From Acidimicrobiales bacterium (GTDB taxonomy: Bacteria; Actinomycetota; Acidimicrobiia; Acidimicrobiales; Aldehydirespiratoraceae): DNA of 52,125 bases. Numbering within the stretch: the stretch's first letter is position 1; each line of letters starts with the position of its first letter. Shown here in pieces: positions 1 to 8,753 of the stretch. The notes under the pieces are model-generated. The model saw only the letters and a list, made by a program, of their open reading frames with translations, made no database searches and had not been told where the DNA came from. The DNA lies in assembly GCA_029263195.1 (NCBI GenBank), contig JAJCXX010000068.1, positions 104,939 to 157,063 of the forward strand, given 5' to 3'. The position numbers and the translations under genes were made by a program.

Positions 1-143
1 CCGACTCGGGCCAGTACAACGTCGAGGTCCGCGGCCCTGACGGCATGGACCGGCTGGTCCCTGTCGAGGCCGCGGCCAGTGCCGATGGTTGGGTCGAAGT
101 GATCGGCGACATTTCCCCCGGCGACGAAGTGATTGCGCCCTGA
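1..143 (+). CDS. C-terminal end of a probable HlyD/RND-type periplasmic adaptor protein (5'-truncated)
   Basis: An open frame runs from the window edge (first full codon at position 3) to a TGA at 141-143, giving about 46 residues. It reads as a short beta-rich tail ending in VEVIGDISPGDEVIAP. That ending is typical of the last beta-barrel strand of membrane-fusion/efflux adaptor proteins, which usually sit next to ABC (MacB-like) or RND exporters. The rest of the gene is outside the window, so the family call rests on this tail alone. It is followed by about 200 nt of non-coding DNA and is not obviously part of the importer operon downstream. Confidence 0.45.
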   Translation, partial: DSGQYNVEVRGPDGMDRLVPVEAAASADGWVEVIGDISPGDEVIAP

Positions 144-346
144 TTGCCCGGGCTCGTCGGTCAATTCAGCGCCGGTAGACATTGGCGGTCGGTGTCTGAT
201 GCCGGGTCCCTTGAGTCACCGAGTTCGGACTCAACAGGCGGTGGTCTTGGGCAAAGTGTCGGAATACGACCTCAACCGAGTTCACACGAGGGCTGCGTGC
301 TACCGTCGCAACGCTATTTGTTTGACAATCCTAGGAGGGGATTCCA
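144..346. other. Intergenic region upstream of the ABC importer
   Basis: About 200 nt without a convincing gene; short overlapping frames lack family features. The only clear signal is a strong Shine-Dalgarno AGGAGGG at about 333-339 serving the GTG at 347. A TTGACA at 322-327 is too close to the start to be its -35 element. I saw no confident promoter or terminator. Confidence 0.5.
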
Positions 347-1753
347 GTGAAGAAGGTTCTTGCCTTATTCTTCGCCATTGCCCTGCTCGCGACGGCGTGC
401 GGCGACGACGGCGGTTCTAGTTCACCACCAGACGACGGCACTGCAACAACGGCTCCGGCCGATGGCGCAGATCCGACCACGATCGAGATGTGGATCGCCT
501 TCAATGACGATGCCCGCCTCAACTTCACCAAGGATCGTGCGGCTGAGTTCAATGCCAATCACCCGGACTACGAAGTCGTGGTCACTCCATTCGACTCCTA
601 CAACACGGTGTTTGAGCAGACTGCCCTCGCCATCGACGACGGCAACCCGCCGGAGGTGATCCACTTCTTCGAGGCGGCCACCCAGGAAGCACTCGATGCC
701 ATCGACAAGGACGGCAACCCGATCTTCACCTCGGTGACCGGGGCCGTTGCCGGCCGCACCGAGATCCTTGGTGAGTCGGTCGTGCTCGACGATGTCGTTT
801 CGGCCGCGTCGAAGTACTACACGATCGACGGCGAGCTGTTCTCGATGCCGTGGAACACTTCTTCCACGACCATGTTCAACAACATGGACATCCTCAACGC
901 CGCAGGCATAACGGAGCCGCCGGCCACATGGGCCGAGGTCGAGGCAGCATGTGAGGCCATCAGCGGTCTTCCCGACGCCCCCGCCAACTGCATCACGTGG
1001 CCGAACCACGGCTGGTTCTTCGAGCAGTCGCTCGGCCAGGCCGGTGCCGACCTCGTCAACAACAGCAACGGACGCGACGCCCGGGCCACCGAAATCTTCC
1101 TCAACTCTGATGAAGCAATCGAGTACGTGCAGTGGTGGAGCGACCTCGAGGCCGCTGGTCACTACGTCTACACCGGCACTCAGCGCGATTGGGGTGGCAC
1201 CGCCGCCGCATTCAACTCCGAGAACGTCGCCATGTTGATCTACTCGTCCTCCGACACCACCGTCATCGGCGAGTCGGCAGCGGAGACCGGATTCGACCTC
1301 CAGACATCGTTCATGCCCTACAACCAGGACAGGGACTACGTCGGCAACCTCATCGGTGGCGCGACCCTCTGGATGACCAACGGTCTGAGCACGGTTGAGC
1401 AGGATGGCGCTCTGGCGTTCATGAACTTCTTCTCCAACCCGGCGAATGCCGCCCTCTGGCACCAGACCACCGGCTACATTCCGATCACCAACGGCGCAAC
1501 CGAGCTGTTGGAGTCGCAGGGCTGGTACGACGAGAGCCCGAACTCCGCAGTGGCCTCCGAGCAGCTTGATGCTGCCGCCGACACCCCGGCGTCCACCGGC
1601 GCCCTGATCGGTAACTTCGTTGCCATTCGCGACGTTGTCACCGCTGCTGTCGAGGACATCCTCGTCAACGGCGTCGACGTCGACGACCGTATGGCATCGG
1701 CTCAGGACGAAGCTCAGCAGTTCCTCGACGACTACAACGAGTTGTTCGGCTGA
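347..1753 (+). CDS. ABC importer extracellular solute-binding lipoprotein (UgpB-like)
   Basis: A 468-aa lipoprotein. It has a lysine-positive n-region, a hydrophobic core and a lipobox ending ATAC, with the lipidated Cys at residue 18. A Ser/Thr/Asp-rich tether (about residues 19-44) leads into a family 1 solute-binding fold. The region around PPEVIHFFEAATQEALDAI resembles sn-glycerol-3-phosphate or sugar binding proteins of the UgpB type. It would capture the substrate outside the membrane and hand it to the two permeases that follow. The GTG start is set by AGGAGGG 7 nt upstream and by the signal peptide beginning right there. The exact ligand cannot be read from sequence. Confidence 0.88.
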   Translation: MKKVLALFFAIALLATACGDDGGSSSPPDDGTATTAPADGADPTTIEMWIAFNDDARLNFTKDRAAEFNANHPDYEVVVTPFDSYNTVFEQTALAIDDGNPPEVIHFFEAATQEALDAIDKDGNPIFTSVTGAVAGRTEILGESVVLDDVVSAASKYYTIDGELFSMPWNTSSTTMFNNMDILNAAGITEPPATWAEVEAACEAISGLPDAPANCITWPNHGWFFEQSLGQAGADLVNNSNGRDARATEIFLNSDEAIEYVQWWSDLEAAGHYVYTGTQRDWGGTAAAFNSENVAMLIYSSSDTTVIGESAAETGFDLQTSFMPYNQDRDYVGNLIGGATLWMTNGLSTVEQDGALAFMNFFSNPANAALWHQTTGYIPITNGATELLESQGWYDESPNSAVASEQLDAAADTPASTGALIGNFVAIRDVVTAAVEDILVNGVDVDDRMASAQDEAQQFLDDYNELFG

Positions 1754-1769
1754 GTAGTCATCTGACCCG

Positions 1770-3116
1770 ATGGGAGTCGTAGCTGCTCTGGTAATTGCTG
1801 CGGCCGTTGGCGTCCTCTCGTTTGGCTACAAGACCAAACGAGAGGTCGCCCTCGGGGCCGCCCTTGGCGTGATCGGTGCGTCTGTAATTCTGGGCGCGCT
1901 CGGATTCTGCACGTTTGCATCCGACGCAGAGTCGACCGAGGGCGTTCTCGGAGTGGCCCTGGCAGGCAGCTTCGCTTGGATTTTCGGTAGCGGCACCAAA
2001 GCGATCTTCACCCAGCGAGCCGCCGATCTGGGTAGCGGCGAGATCCGCACCGGCACATTCAGGCTGGGTTGGTGGTGGCCGTGGCTACTGCTGTCGCCCA
2101 CGCTCGTGATCCTGGTCTTCTTCCTGTATTGGCCGGCCTACAACACCTTCACGCTCTCGACGAAGCTGACCCGACTGGGCACGCCTCGGGTCGGCGAGCG
2201 ATGCCTGAGCAACTTCTCGGAATTGCTCGTCACCAGTCCCTCAGTGGTCGTGATGCTTCCGCTCACAGCGGTCGGCATCATATGGGGAATCGGCCTCTGG
2301 CACCGTCGATCCGATCCAGGGTCGTGGGCCCACGATTTCACCCGGGTGATCCGCCCATTCGGGATTCTCATCTTCCTGTTCTCCATCTACTTCATCTTCG
2401 AGAACGAAAACGGCGGATATCGAAGGATCTACCTCAACACCGTCATCATCTCGAGCAGCATCGTGATCGTCAGCATGGTCCTCGGACTGGCGCTGGCGTA
2501 TCTGACCTTTCAGAAGATTCGTGGGATCACGGTGTATCGCACCCTGTTGATCTGGCCTTACGCCATCTCGCCGCCAGTGGCAGGAATCCTCTTCTTCATG
2601 ATGTTCAACGCAACCGGCGGGATCTTCGCCGCCGTGTCCGACAGTTGGTTCGGATACGAGTTCCCCAACTACGCGACCAACGCGACCTTGGCGCGCGGCA
2701 CGATCATTCTCGCCTCGGTTTGGAAGCTGCTCGGCTACAACCTCCTATTCTTCCTCGCCGGTCTGCAGACCGTGCCGCGAGAACAGATCGAGGCAGCCGC
2801 GCTCGATGGAGCCAACTCGTTTCAGCGCTTTCGCTCGATCGTGCTGCCGGCCCTTGGCCCCATCGCGTTCTTTTTGCTCATCACCAACCTCACCTTCTCG
2901 TTCTTCGACGTCTACGGAACCATCGACTTCCTCACCAAGGGAGCGCCGGCCGGAGCCACCTCGGTGGCGATCTACGAACTCATCAGGGTGGGTGTCAACA
3001 ACGGCGACCTCGGGCGCGGCGCCGCGCAGTCAGTGGTTCTGTTCCTCGCAGTGATCGGCCTCACGGCCTGGCAATTCCGTCAATCGGAGGGACGCATCAG
3101 CTATGGCAGCTCGTGA
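1770..3116 (+). CDS. ABC importer permease, UgpA/MalF-like, with extra N-terminal membrane segments
   Basis: A 448-aa inner-membrane permease of the binding-protein-dependent type. The EAA coupling loop, which docks on the ATPase, is visible as EAAALDGANSFQRF from about residue 341. The last roughly 240 residues hold the conserved transmembrane core. UgpA-type permeases are usually near 290-300 aa. This one carries about 110 extra N-terminal residues with several hydrophobic segments, plus an insertion with two more hydrophobic segments (about residues 150-215) before the core. It starts 16 nt after the binding protein and overlaps the next permease by 14 nt. No strong SD precedes the ATG, so a start further downstream is possible. 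A shorter start would remove part of the N-terminal block but not the insertion. Confidence 0.85.
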   Translation: MGVVAALVIAAAVGVLSFGYKTKREVALGAALGVIGASVILGALGFCTFASDAESTEGVLGVALAGSFAWIFGSGTKAIFTQRAADLGSGEIRTGTFRLGWWWPWLLLSPTLVILVFFLYWPAYNTFTLSTKLTRLGTPRVGERCLSNFSELLVTSPSVVVMLPLTAVGIIWGIGLWHRRSDPGSWAHDFTRVIRPFGILIFLFSIYFIFENENGGYRRIYLNTVIISSSIVIVSMVLGLALAYLTFQKIRGITVYRTLLIWPYAISPPVAGILFFMMFNATGGIFAAVSDSWFGYEFPNYATNATLARGTIILASVWKLLGYNLLFFLAGLQTVPREQIEAAALDGANSFQRFRSIVLPALGPIAFFLLITNLTFSFFDVYGTIDFLTKGAPAGATSVAIYELIRVGVNNGDLGRGAAQSVVLFLAVIGLTAWQFRQSEGRISYGSS

Positions 3117-3966
3117 AGCCGGTGGGCTGTCTCTCCACGTCGGCAAGCCCGGCCTGATCAGGGGCCGGCGCTGGCCTACCCACGTGGCCATCTGGTTCTC
3201 GATGGCCATCATCTTGTTTCCCTTGGCCTACGCGGCGTTGGTGGCCACTCAGACCAACGCCGAAGTGTTCAGCTTCAAGCTCACACCGGGTTCCGGTCTC
3301 AGCAAACACTTCGATCAGGTGTGGAACGACCGAAACCTCGGCCGCCTGATGTGGAATTCGTTGGTTCAGGCGGCCCTGATCACCGGGGCCAAGACCATTC
3401 TTTCCTTGCTGGCCGGTCTGGCGTTCGTCTATTTCAAGTTCCGCGGCAAGTGGCTGGTCTTCTTCTTCGTTTTGATCACCTTGATGATGCCGACCGAGGT
3501 GATGATCCTCGCATTGTTCCGGATCGTCTCCGACCTTGGTTGGAAGGACTCGATGGCCGGCCTGGTCGTCCCTTTCGCGGCGTCGGCCACCGGAGCGTTC
3601 CTCTTTCGACAGCACTTCGCCAATCTGCCGCGCGACCTCTCCGAGGCTTCCCAGATCGATGGAGCTTCACCCTTCCAGTTCCTGTTCAAGATCCTGATCC
3701 CGCTGTCGTGGAACGTGATCGGCGCCCTCGCTGTGATCCAGTTCGTCTTCGTCTGGAACATGTACCTCTGGCCCGTCCTCATCGTCTCCGACCAGGACAA
3801 GCAGGTCGTTCAGGTGGGACTCCAGGGCCTGCAGACGCTCGACACTGGTTTGACGTTCGGTCCCTTGATGCTCGCGGCTCTGATCGTGTCGGTTCCACCC
3901 GCCATCGTCTTCATCGCGCTCCAAAAGCCGTTCATGTCAGGCTTTGCGCTGGGCTCCGACAAGTAG
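3103..3966 (+). CDS. ABC importer permease, UgpE/MalG-like
   Basis: A 287-aa second permease subunit with about six membrane spans. The EAA coupling motif is present as EASQIDGASPFQFLFKI from about residue 181. Length and layout match carbohydrate permeases of the MalG/UgpE family. Its ATG lies inside the end of the upstream permease gene (14-nt overlap), which implies translational coupling and a heterodimeric channel. The first 25 residues are hydrophilic and probably cytoplasmic. Confidence 0.9.
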   Translation: MAAREAGGLSLHVGKPGLIRGRRWPTHVAIWFSMAIILFPLAYAALVATQTNAEVFSFKLTPGSGLSKHFDQVWNDRNLGRLMWNSLVQAALITGAKTILSLLAGLAFVYFKFRGKWLVFFFVLITLMMPTEVMILALFRIVSDLGWKDSMAGLVVPFAASATGAFLFRQHFANLPRDLSEASQIDGASPFQFLFKILIPLSWNVIGALAVIQFVFVWNMYLWPVLIVSDQDKQVVQVGLQGLQTLDTGLTFGPLMLAALIVSVPPAIVFIALQKPFMSGFALGSDK

Positions 3967-4017
3967 AGCGTTCGACAAGCAGAGCCTCCGATAGGTGGAG
4001 CCTGCTGAGACAGACCC

Positions 4018-5190
4018 TCAGCCTTGGATGGTCTGCCCGGTCTCGGGATCGAAGTAGTGGAAGCGCCGGGTGTCGGCGGCCACTTCCACGGGCTGACCCA
4101 TCCGAACCGACGAGCGAGGGTTGAACCGGCCGACGCAAGGTGCGCCGCTTCCGGTTGCCACATCCTGCACGGCATCGGGGTCTCCGGCGTCGATGGCGAC
4201 GGCATCGACGCTCAGATGCACGAGCAATTCGGATCCGAGTGCCTCGACCAAGTCGACCGTGGTCTGAAATCGCTGATCGGCCGGATGGTCGGGCTTGAGC
4301 GCGGCGTCCTCCAAATCCTCGGGCCGCATTCCCAAAGTGATCTTTCTGCCGTCGTAGCTTCGCAGGCCGGGGCGATCGGTGAGTACCGAGAGGGGAGCAC
4401 TCAATGAGGCCGAGGTCAGATCGATTCGGACAGCATCGTCGTGTACCGCGAATTCGGCCTCGTAGAGATTCATCGACGGCGAGCCAATGAACGCGGCGAC
4501 GAAGATATTGACGGGAACGTCGTAGAGGTTCTGTGGGCTGTCGACCTGCTGGAGGACGCCGTCCTTGATCACGGCGACGCGATCGCCCATGGTCATCGCC
4601 TCGGTCTGATCGTGGGTGACATAGAGAGTGGTGGTGCCGAGGCTGCGTTGGAGGGCGGCGATCTCGGCTCGCATCTGGACCCGGAGCTTGGCGTCGAGGT
4701 TGGACAGCGGTTCGTCCATCAAGAACGCAGCAGGATTCCGCACGATGGCTCTACCCATGGCGACCCGTTGGCGCTGACCGCCGGAGAGCTGACGAGGTGT
4801 CCGGTCGAGATACTCCTCGAGCTCCAGGGTGGCGGCAGCCTGCCGCACTCTGCTCTTGATCTCGTCCCTCGGGACCTTGGCCATCTTCAGGGAGTAGCCG
4901 ATGTTCTCGCCCACCGTCATGTGGGGGTACAGCGCGTAGTTCTGAAATACCATGGCGATGTCGCGGTCTTTGGGATGGACGTCGTTGACGACTCGATCGC
5001 CGATCTTCAGCGTGCCTTCGGTGATCTCCTCGAGCCCAGCAATCATTCGCAGAGCAGTGGACTTGCCGCAGCCCGAAGGGCCCACGAGAACGAGGAACTC
5101 GCCGTCGTTGAGCGTGAGAGAGAGGTCATCCACCGCCTGGAAACCGTTGGGATAGATCTTGCTGACACCTTCGAGAACAACTTCGGCCAT
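4018..5190 (-). CDS. ABC importer ATP-binding protein, MalK/UgpC/MsmX type
   Basis: A 390-aa ATPase. Visible motifs are Walker [10 protein letters not shown] (37-45), Q-loop Gln83, signature LSGGQ (135-139), Walker B FLMDE (156-160), D-loop SNLD, and H-loop His193. The C-terminal 150 residues form the TOBE-type regulatory domain that marks the MalK/UgpC group. It is convergent with the permease genes and has its own start region: GGGAG lies 6 nt before the ATG and a TAATGT box at 5222-5227 (minus strand). Substrate-binding protein, permeases and ATPase thus form one importer encoded as two transcription units. In actinobacteria one such ATPase often serves several importers, so exclusive pairing is an inference. 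Confidence 0.93.
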   Translation of the reverse strand: MAEVVLEGVSKIYPNGFQAVDDLSLTLNDGEFLVLVGPSGCGKSTALRMIAGLEEITEGTLKIGDRVVNDVHPKDRDIAMVFQNYALYPHMTVGENIGYSLKMAKVPRDEIKSRVRQAAATLELEEYLDRTPRQLSGGQRQRVAMGRAIVRNPAAFLMDEPLSNLDAKLRVQMRAEIAALQRSLGTTTLYVTHDQTEAMTMGDRVAVIKDGVLQQVDSPQNLYDVPVNIFVAAFIGSPSMNLYEAEFAVHDDAVRIDLTSASLSAPLSVLTDRPGLRSYDGRKITLGMRPEDLEDAALKPDHPADQRFQTTVDLVEALGSELLVHLSVDAVAIDAGDPDAVQDVATGSGAPCVGRFNPRSSVRMGQPVEVAADTRRFHYFDPETGQTIQG

Positions 5191-5274
5191 CCGGAGCTCC
5201 CATGACGAGACGTGGCGACCGACATTAGCGGACCCGGTCCCTCCATGACGCCTCTGACCTCGGGTTTCAGCCGG

Positions 5275-6630
5275 TCAGCCGGCGACGGGATTGAATATCA
5301 GCTCGGTCTCGCCGCCGGTCACGATCAACACCTGACCATCGTCTTCGAGGGCGAATTCGGCCACGTCGGCGAGCGCGGCTTCGAACGCCGCCTCGGCCTC
5401 CGTGGTGCTGATCCCGCACACCTGCGTCCGCTGAGGCAGGAGGAGGATCGACAGGTCTCGGCCGTCGATTGTCAGCCCCGCCGTGAAGTCATTACACGAG
5501 AGGCTTCCCGAGAGGGTGTCGCTGGTCGTGAAGGTGATCCTCGGTTCGGAGCCCTCCACGATGCCGATCTGGCCGTTCTGGCCTTCGCCCTGGGTGAGGA
5601 TCCAGGACGATCCTTCCAGCAATTCCGCGTCGCTCCGGACCGGGCTGCCGGGGGTGGCAGCTATCTCCGCTTCGGTGATGGCCCTGTAGACCAGCGTCTC
5701 ATTCCCACGGGATGTGACGACGAGAAGGCTGCCATCGACATCTACGGTGAACCCGTCTCCGAGCACGTTCACCACCAGTCCGTCCTGCTCGCGGAGTAGG
5801 GACGGGCAATCACCGTCGGCACGAAACGAGGTGAATCGCACCTGATGGCCCGATATCACGTACTCGCCGCTGAGAGATCTGCAGCCCGTCCCTCCGCGCA
5901 CGGTGCCATCCTGATCGAGCAGCAGTATTGCGGGATCACCCGTTGCCGAGGAGCCATTTTCGCCTTCGATGAGAGTGTCGAGGAGCCATAGCTGATCGAC
6001 TAGATCAGCCACGGGCACGGGGGTGTTTCGAACGAAGGTCATTTCGGTCGATGGTCCCGTCAGGGTCAGTTCATCCCCATCGACCTCGACGTGGTCGACA
6101 TCAGCGAATGCGGCGAGGTAAGTCGACTCCGACTCCATCACCGGGCCATCGCATCCCATATCGTCAGAGCCGAACGCGCCGATGGTGACGCTGCCGTCGT
6201 TGATCGAGTAGTTCGCGCCGTAGCCGTTGCAGGCGGCGGTCCCGACGAGAGTGTCGGGACTGAAACTGAGGGTGATCGGCCAGCCGTCGACGATCGGCAC
6301 CTCACCGCTGGGTCCACTCCCAGATAGAAGAGTCCACGACGATTCCGCAAGTAGGGCGGTATCGCCTGCCGAAGTACTGCTCTCTGTGCTGGGGGCCACG
6401 GTCGTGTCCGGGGGTCCGGCGACGACTGCGGGTTCTTGGTTGGAAATCAAGAAGGAGACGCCCGCGACGAGCGGCAGAGAGGCAGCCGCGGCGACCAGGA
6501 TTACGCCCCGTCGTCGACGGCCGCGACGACGATCGGCCACGGTTCGCATCGGCCTGGTTGTGTCGAGGACTTCGGTCTCGGCGCGGAGGGCCTCGAACGC
6601 GGCCTCGACCGGGTCATGTCGGTCAGTCAT
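5275..6630 (-). CDS. Membrane-anchored protein with three META-like repeats, co-transcribed with an ECF sigma factor
   Basis: A 451-aa protein. A basic cytoplasmic segment of about 40 residues (with RRRGRRRRG) precedes one transmembrane helix (about 42-64). Next come a Thr/Ser-rich linker and three consecutive domains of about 110 residues (roughly 95-205, 210-320, 335-447). Each repeat opens with a W-containing strand (SSWTLLSG, LWLLDTL, SSWILTQG). The first and third then carry the C-N motif of META/HslJ domains (AACNGYG, LSCNDF), and each repeat has a second Cys. The ATG overlaps the stop of the sigma gene (ATGA, 6627-6630). The architecture of sigma gene followed by a single-pass membrane protein suggests an anti-sigma or signal-sensing role. 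However, the cytoplasmic part is too short for a classical zinc anti-sigma domain. The function is therefore unproven. Confidence 0.8.
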   Translation of the reverse strand: MTDRHDPVEAAFEALRAETEVLDTTRPMRTVADRRRGRRRRGVILVAAAASLPLVAGVSFLISNQEPAVVAGPPDTTVAPSTESSTSAGDTALLAESSWTLLSGSGPSGEVPIVDGWPITLSFSPDTLVGTAACNGYGANYSINDGSVTIGAFGSDDMGCDGPVMESESTYLAAFADVDHVEVDGDELTLTGPSTEMTFVRNTPVPVADLVDQLWLLDTLIEGENGSSATGDPAILLLDQDGTVRGGTGCRSLSGEYVISGHQVRFTSFRADGDCPSLLREQDGLVVNVLGDGFTVDVDGSLLVVTSRGNETLVYRAITEAEIAATPGSPVRSDAELLEGSSWILTQGEGQNGQIGIVEGSEPRITFTTSDTLSGSLSCNDFTAGLTIDGRDLSILLLPQRTQVCGISTTEAEAAFEAALADVAEFALEDDGQVLIVTGGETELIFNPVAG

Positions 6631-7214
6631 TCGGTGGCCTGCCTATCTTGGTCGGATCCGGCCGACGGGTCGGACCGTGTCGTGGGATCGAAGTGCTCGA
6701 GTTGGTCTCGGAGGGCTTGTCGCCCCCGATGGAGATGAACCCGAGCGGTCGAGGGGGCGATGTCGAGGATGCTGGCGATCTCGTTGATCGTCCGATCCTC
6801 GAGATAGTGCAGAGCGATCGCCGCGCGCTGCTTGCCGGGGAGCGCGGCAACCGCCTGCCACACCGGTTCGTGCTCGGCCTCGGTAGGCGGTGGGCCGATG
6901 GTGGGGAGATCGATCCGGAGCCTGTACCTGGCTTCGGTCGCCAGCCGGCGACGGTTCGACAAAGCCAAATTGATCGTCACTCGCCGCAGCCATCCTCCCG
7001 GGGACTGCAGGGCCTGGACCTTGGCCCAATTTCGGCTGAGACGGAACATGGCCTCCTGCGCCGTGTCCTCAGCGAGTAACCGGCTGCCCGACACTGCAGC
7101 AGCGAGCGCCACCATCTTCGGGTATTCGACCACGAACAGATCTTCGAAGGACCACACCGGGTGCAGGGCAGGGGGGACCTCAGCTTCCTGTCGCTGGTCG
7201 CCGCCGTTGCTCAC
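6627..7214 (-). CDS. ECF-type RNA polymerase sigma factor
   Basis: A 195-aa sigma-70 family protein with only regions 2 and 4. Region 2 is around FEDLFVVEYPKMVALAAAV through the DTAQEAMFRL and GGWLRRVTINLA segments. Region 4 is around LPGKQRAAIALHYLED and an INEIASILDIAPSTARVHLH helix-turn-helix. I chose GTG at 7214 because AGGAGGA sits 6 nt upstream. An upstream in-frame GTG (7247) would add 11 residues ahead of that SD. It overlaps the META protein by 4 nt, so the two are translationally coupled. The product would redirect RNA polymerase to a stress regulon, presumably controlled by its membrane partner. Confidence 0.88.
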   Translation of the reverse strand: MSNGGDQRQEAEVPPALHPVWSFEDLFVVEYPKMVALAAAVSGSRLLAEDTAQEAMFRLSRNWAKVQALQSPGGWLRRVTINLALSNRRRLATEARYRLRIDLPTIGPPPTEAEHEPVWQAVAALPGKQRAAIALHYLEDRTINEIASILDIAPSTARVHLHRGRQALRDQLEHFDPTTRSDPSAGSDQDRQATE

Positions 7215-7229
7215 AGCCGGTCCTCCTCG

Positions 7230-7239
7230 TGTGATCACA
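7230..7239. promoter_or_regulatory. 10-bp perfect palindrome TGTGATCACA upstream of the sigma gene
   Basis: TGTGATCACA is a perfect palindrome located just upstream of the SD of the ECF sigma gene. Its half-sites look like CRP/FNR-family half-sites but without the usual 6-nt spacer. It could be an operator or a chance palindrome. Confidence 0.25.
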
Positions 7240-7269
7240 TGATGCACACGTCCGGCCTCGCCAGTCTGT

Positions 7270-8298
7270 TTACACGAAGCGTGAGAACACGTGTGTGCCG
7301 TGCCAGCCGCGATGGTCGCGCCATAGGCCGATTCCGACCGTCGTGTACGGCCCTGATGTCATGTTCCGGTAGTGGCCCGAGCTCGAGACCCACATCTCAT
7401 GGAACCGTTGCGCCGCATCCTCTGGCGTGAGGTTCTCATTGCTCCACCAGACGATGTTCTCGCCGTAGGGGCCGGAGCTGTGTGCGAAGACGCCGCTCTC
7501 GGACATCGTACGCGACCAGTTGCGGGCGAAGTCGTCCATGGTTTCATCCCTCTGGAGCGCCCCGACACCAACCGAAGCCCGCAGATCGTTCAAGAGTTCG
7601 TATGAGCGCGCCTCAGCCCGACCGATCAAGTCGGCAGCGTCGGGTTGTGACGAGCTGCACTGTCCGTCGCCGTCGAGGACCACAGGGGGTGATCCGGCCA
7701 GGCGATACAAGAAGGTGGCCGCCTCGCCCCGGGTCACCGGGCGGTCGGGCTCGAATGTCGTTCGAGATGTCCCGGCGGTGATCCCTTCGTGAGCCATCCA
7801 CTTGACGGGTTGGCTGAAGAACGCCCGGTTGGGAACGTCGGAGAATTGGTTGTCGGTCCCGGCGGCCGCTGGCGAACCGGCGAATCGGTGCAGCATCGCT
7901 GCGGCCTCGCCCCGGCTCAGTGAGCGAGCCCCGTGGAAGGTCGTCGGAGACGTGCCAGTGGTGATGCCCTTCGCGACCATCCACGCGATGGCATCTCGAT
8001 AGTAGGCATCGGCGGCCACGTCCACGAAGGGCTCGAACCCGGCGGCGGGTCGCCCGGCGTAGCGATGGAGGAAGACGGCGAAATCGGCCCGGGTCACGGG
8101 GCGGTCCGGGCTGAAGCAACCCGCTGAAGTGCCGGTGGTGATGTCGTGATCAACCATCCACTGAACGGGCTCGACGAAGTAGTCAGCGCCTTCGACATCG
8201 CCGAAGCCCGCCGCGCCGAAGGCGGGCCCGGGAAACGCGCCGACAGCCAACGAAATGGCCATGACGAAGACGAGGAACCTGACCGGTCGACGGGTCAT
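7270..8298 (-). CDS. Secreted S-layer-homology and CAP (SCP/PR-1-like) domain protein
   Basis: A 342-aa exported protein. It has a signal peptide (about residues 1-28, ending near GPAFGAA) and three SLH-type repeats of about 45-60 residues (roughly 30-205). Each repeat has the pattern YF..P/AI.WM...GITTGTS...F.P..PVTR.E/DFA.FL.R.AG. A CAP domain follows (about 220-342) with GENIVWW, SSGHYRNM and a final THVFSRFV. SLH repeats bind cell-wall polymers and CAP domains of bacteria are extracellular with largely unknown function. The frame stays open further upstream, but that would run over the tRNA-Gly gene. ATG 8298 gives the signal peptide directly and has AGAGGG just before it. Confidence 0.88.
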   Translation of the reverse strand: MTRRPVRFLVFVMAISLAVGAFPGPAFGAAGFGDVEGADYFVEPVQWMVDHDITTGTSAGCFSPDRPVTRADFAVFLHRYAGRPAAGFEPFVDVAADAYYRDAIAWMVAKGITTGTSPTTFHGARSLSRGEAAAMLHRFAGSPAAAGTDNQFSDVPNRAFFSQPVKWMAHEGITAGTSRTTFEPDRPVTRGEAATFLYRLAGSPPVVLDGDGQCSSSQPDAADLIGRAEARSYELLNDLRASVGVGALQRDETMDDFARNWSRTMSESGVFAHSSGPYGENIVWWSNENLTPEDAAQRFHEMWVSSSGHYRNMTSGPYTTVGIGLWRDHRGWHGTHVFSRFV

Positions 8299-8583
8299 CC
8301 CTCTGGTCTTCGCGTTGTATTGCAGAGCTCGCATCTGGCCGTTCCACCATCGTCGGGATCGAATTGCTGACAACGTCTTCGGACCGATTGCACGCGACCT
8401 TGACCCCGATCGGCGCGGCCACGCTCGGGCGGCGCCATTGGTGGCAGTCGTGGTGCCGGCGCTCACCGTTCGTGCCATCTCGGGCCGGGTGTTCCAGTCA
8501 CCCTCGAGGCACGCTCTGGGCACAAAGGCCGGGCGGAATCCGACACCCGAGGCCAAAAGTATGCTCTGACCTCGTGTTTCGAA
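8299..8583. other. Intergenic region between the SLH-CAP gene and tRNA-Gly
   Basis: About 285 nt without a supported gene. Frames crossing it on either strand are long only because of the high GC content. A TTGTCA (minus strand, 8368-8373) could be a -35 element for the SLH-CAP gene, but no good -10 follows at normal spacing. Confidence 0.4.
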
Positions 8584-8657
8584 TGGAGCGGGTGACGGTA
8601 ATCGAAACCGCATCATCAGCTTGGAAGGCTGAGGTTCTACCGTTGAACTACACCCGC
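8584..8657 (-). tRNA. tRNA-Gly(TCC)
   Basis: The minus strand folds into a complete 74-nt cloverleaf. The acceptor stem is GCGGGTG/CACCCGC. The D-arm has GTTCAACGGTAGAAC, and the anticodon stem TCAGC/GCTGA encloses loop CTTCCAA with anticodon TCC. The T-arm is GCGGT TTCGATT ACCGT. The 3' CCA is encoded (TGG at 8584-8586 on the plus strand). The discriminator base is T. It lies alone between the SLH-CAP gene and trigger factor. Confidence 0.95.
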
Positions 8658-8753
8658 GGGTGCGCACAGGGTAGCGGGATGGGGGGTGGACGCCGCGGCG
8701 CGAACAGCGGGTGAATGATGGGATCTCACGGCGGGGACCAGCCCGCCGTCCAA

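Noticed and set aside
322..327. TTGACA upstream of the ABC binding protein as a -35 element
   Set aside because: The matching -10 would fall on or behind the start codon at 347.
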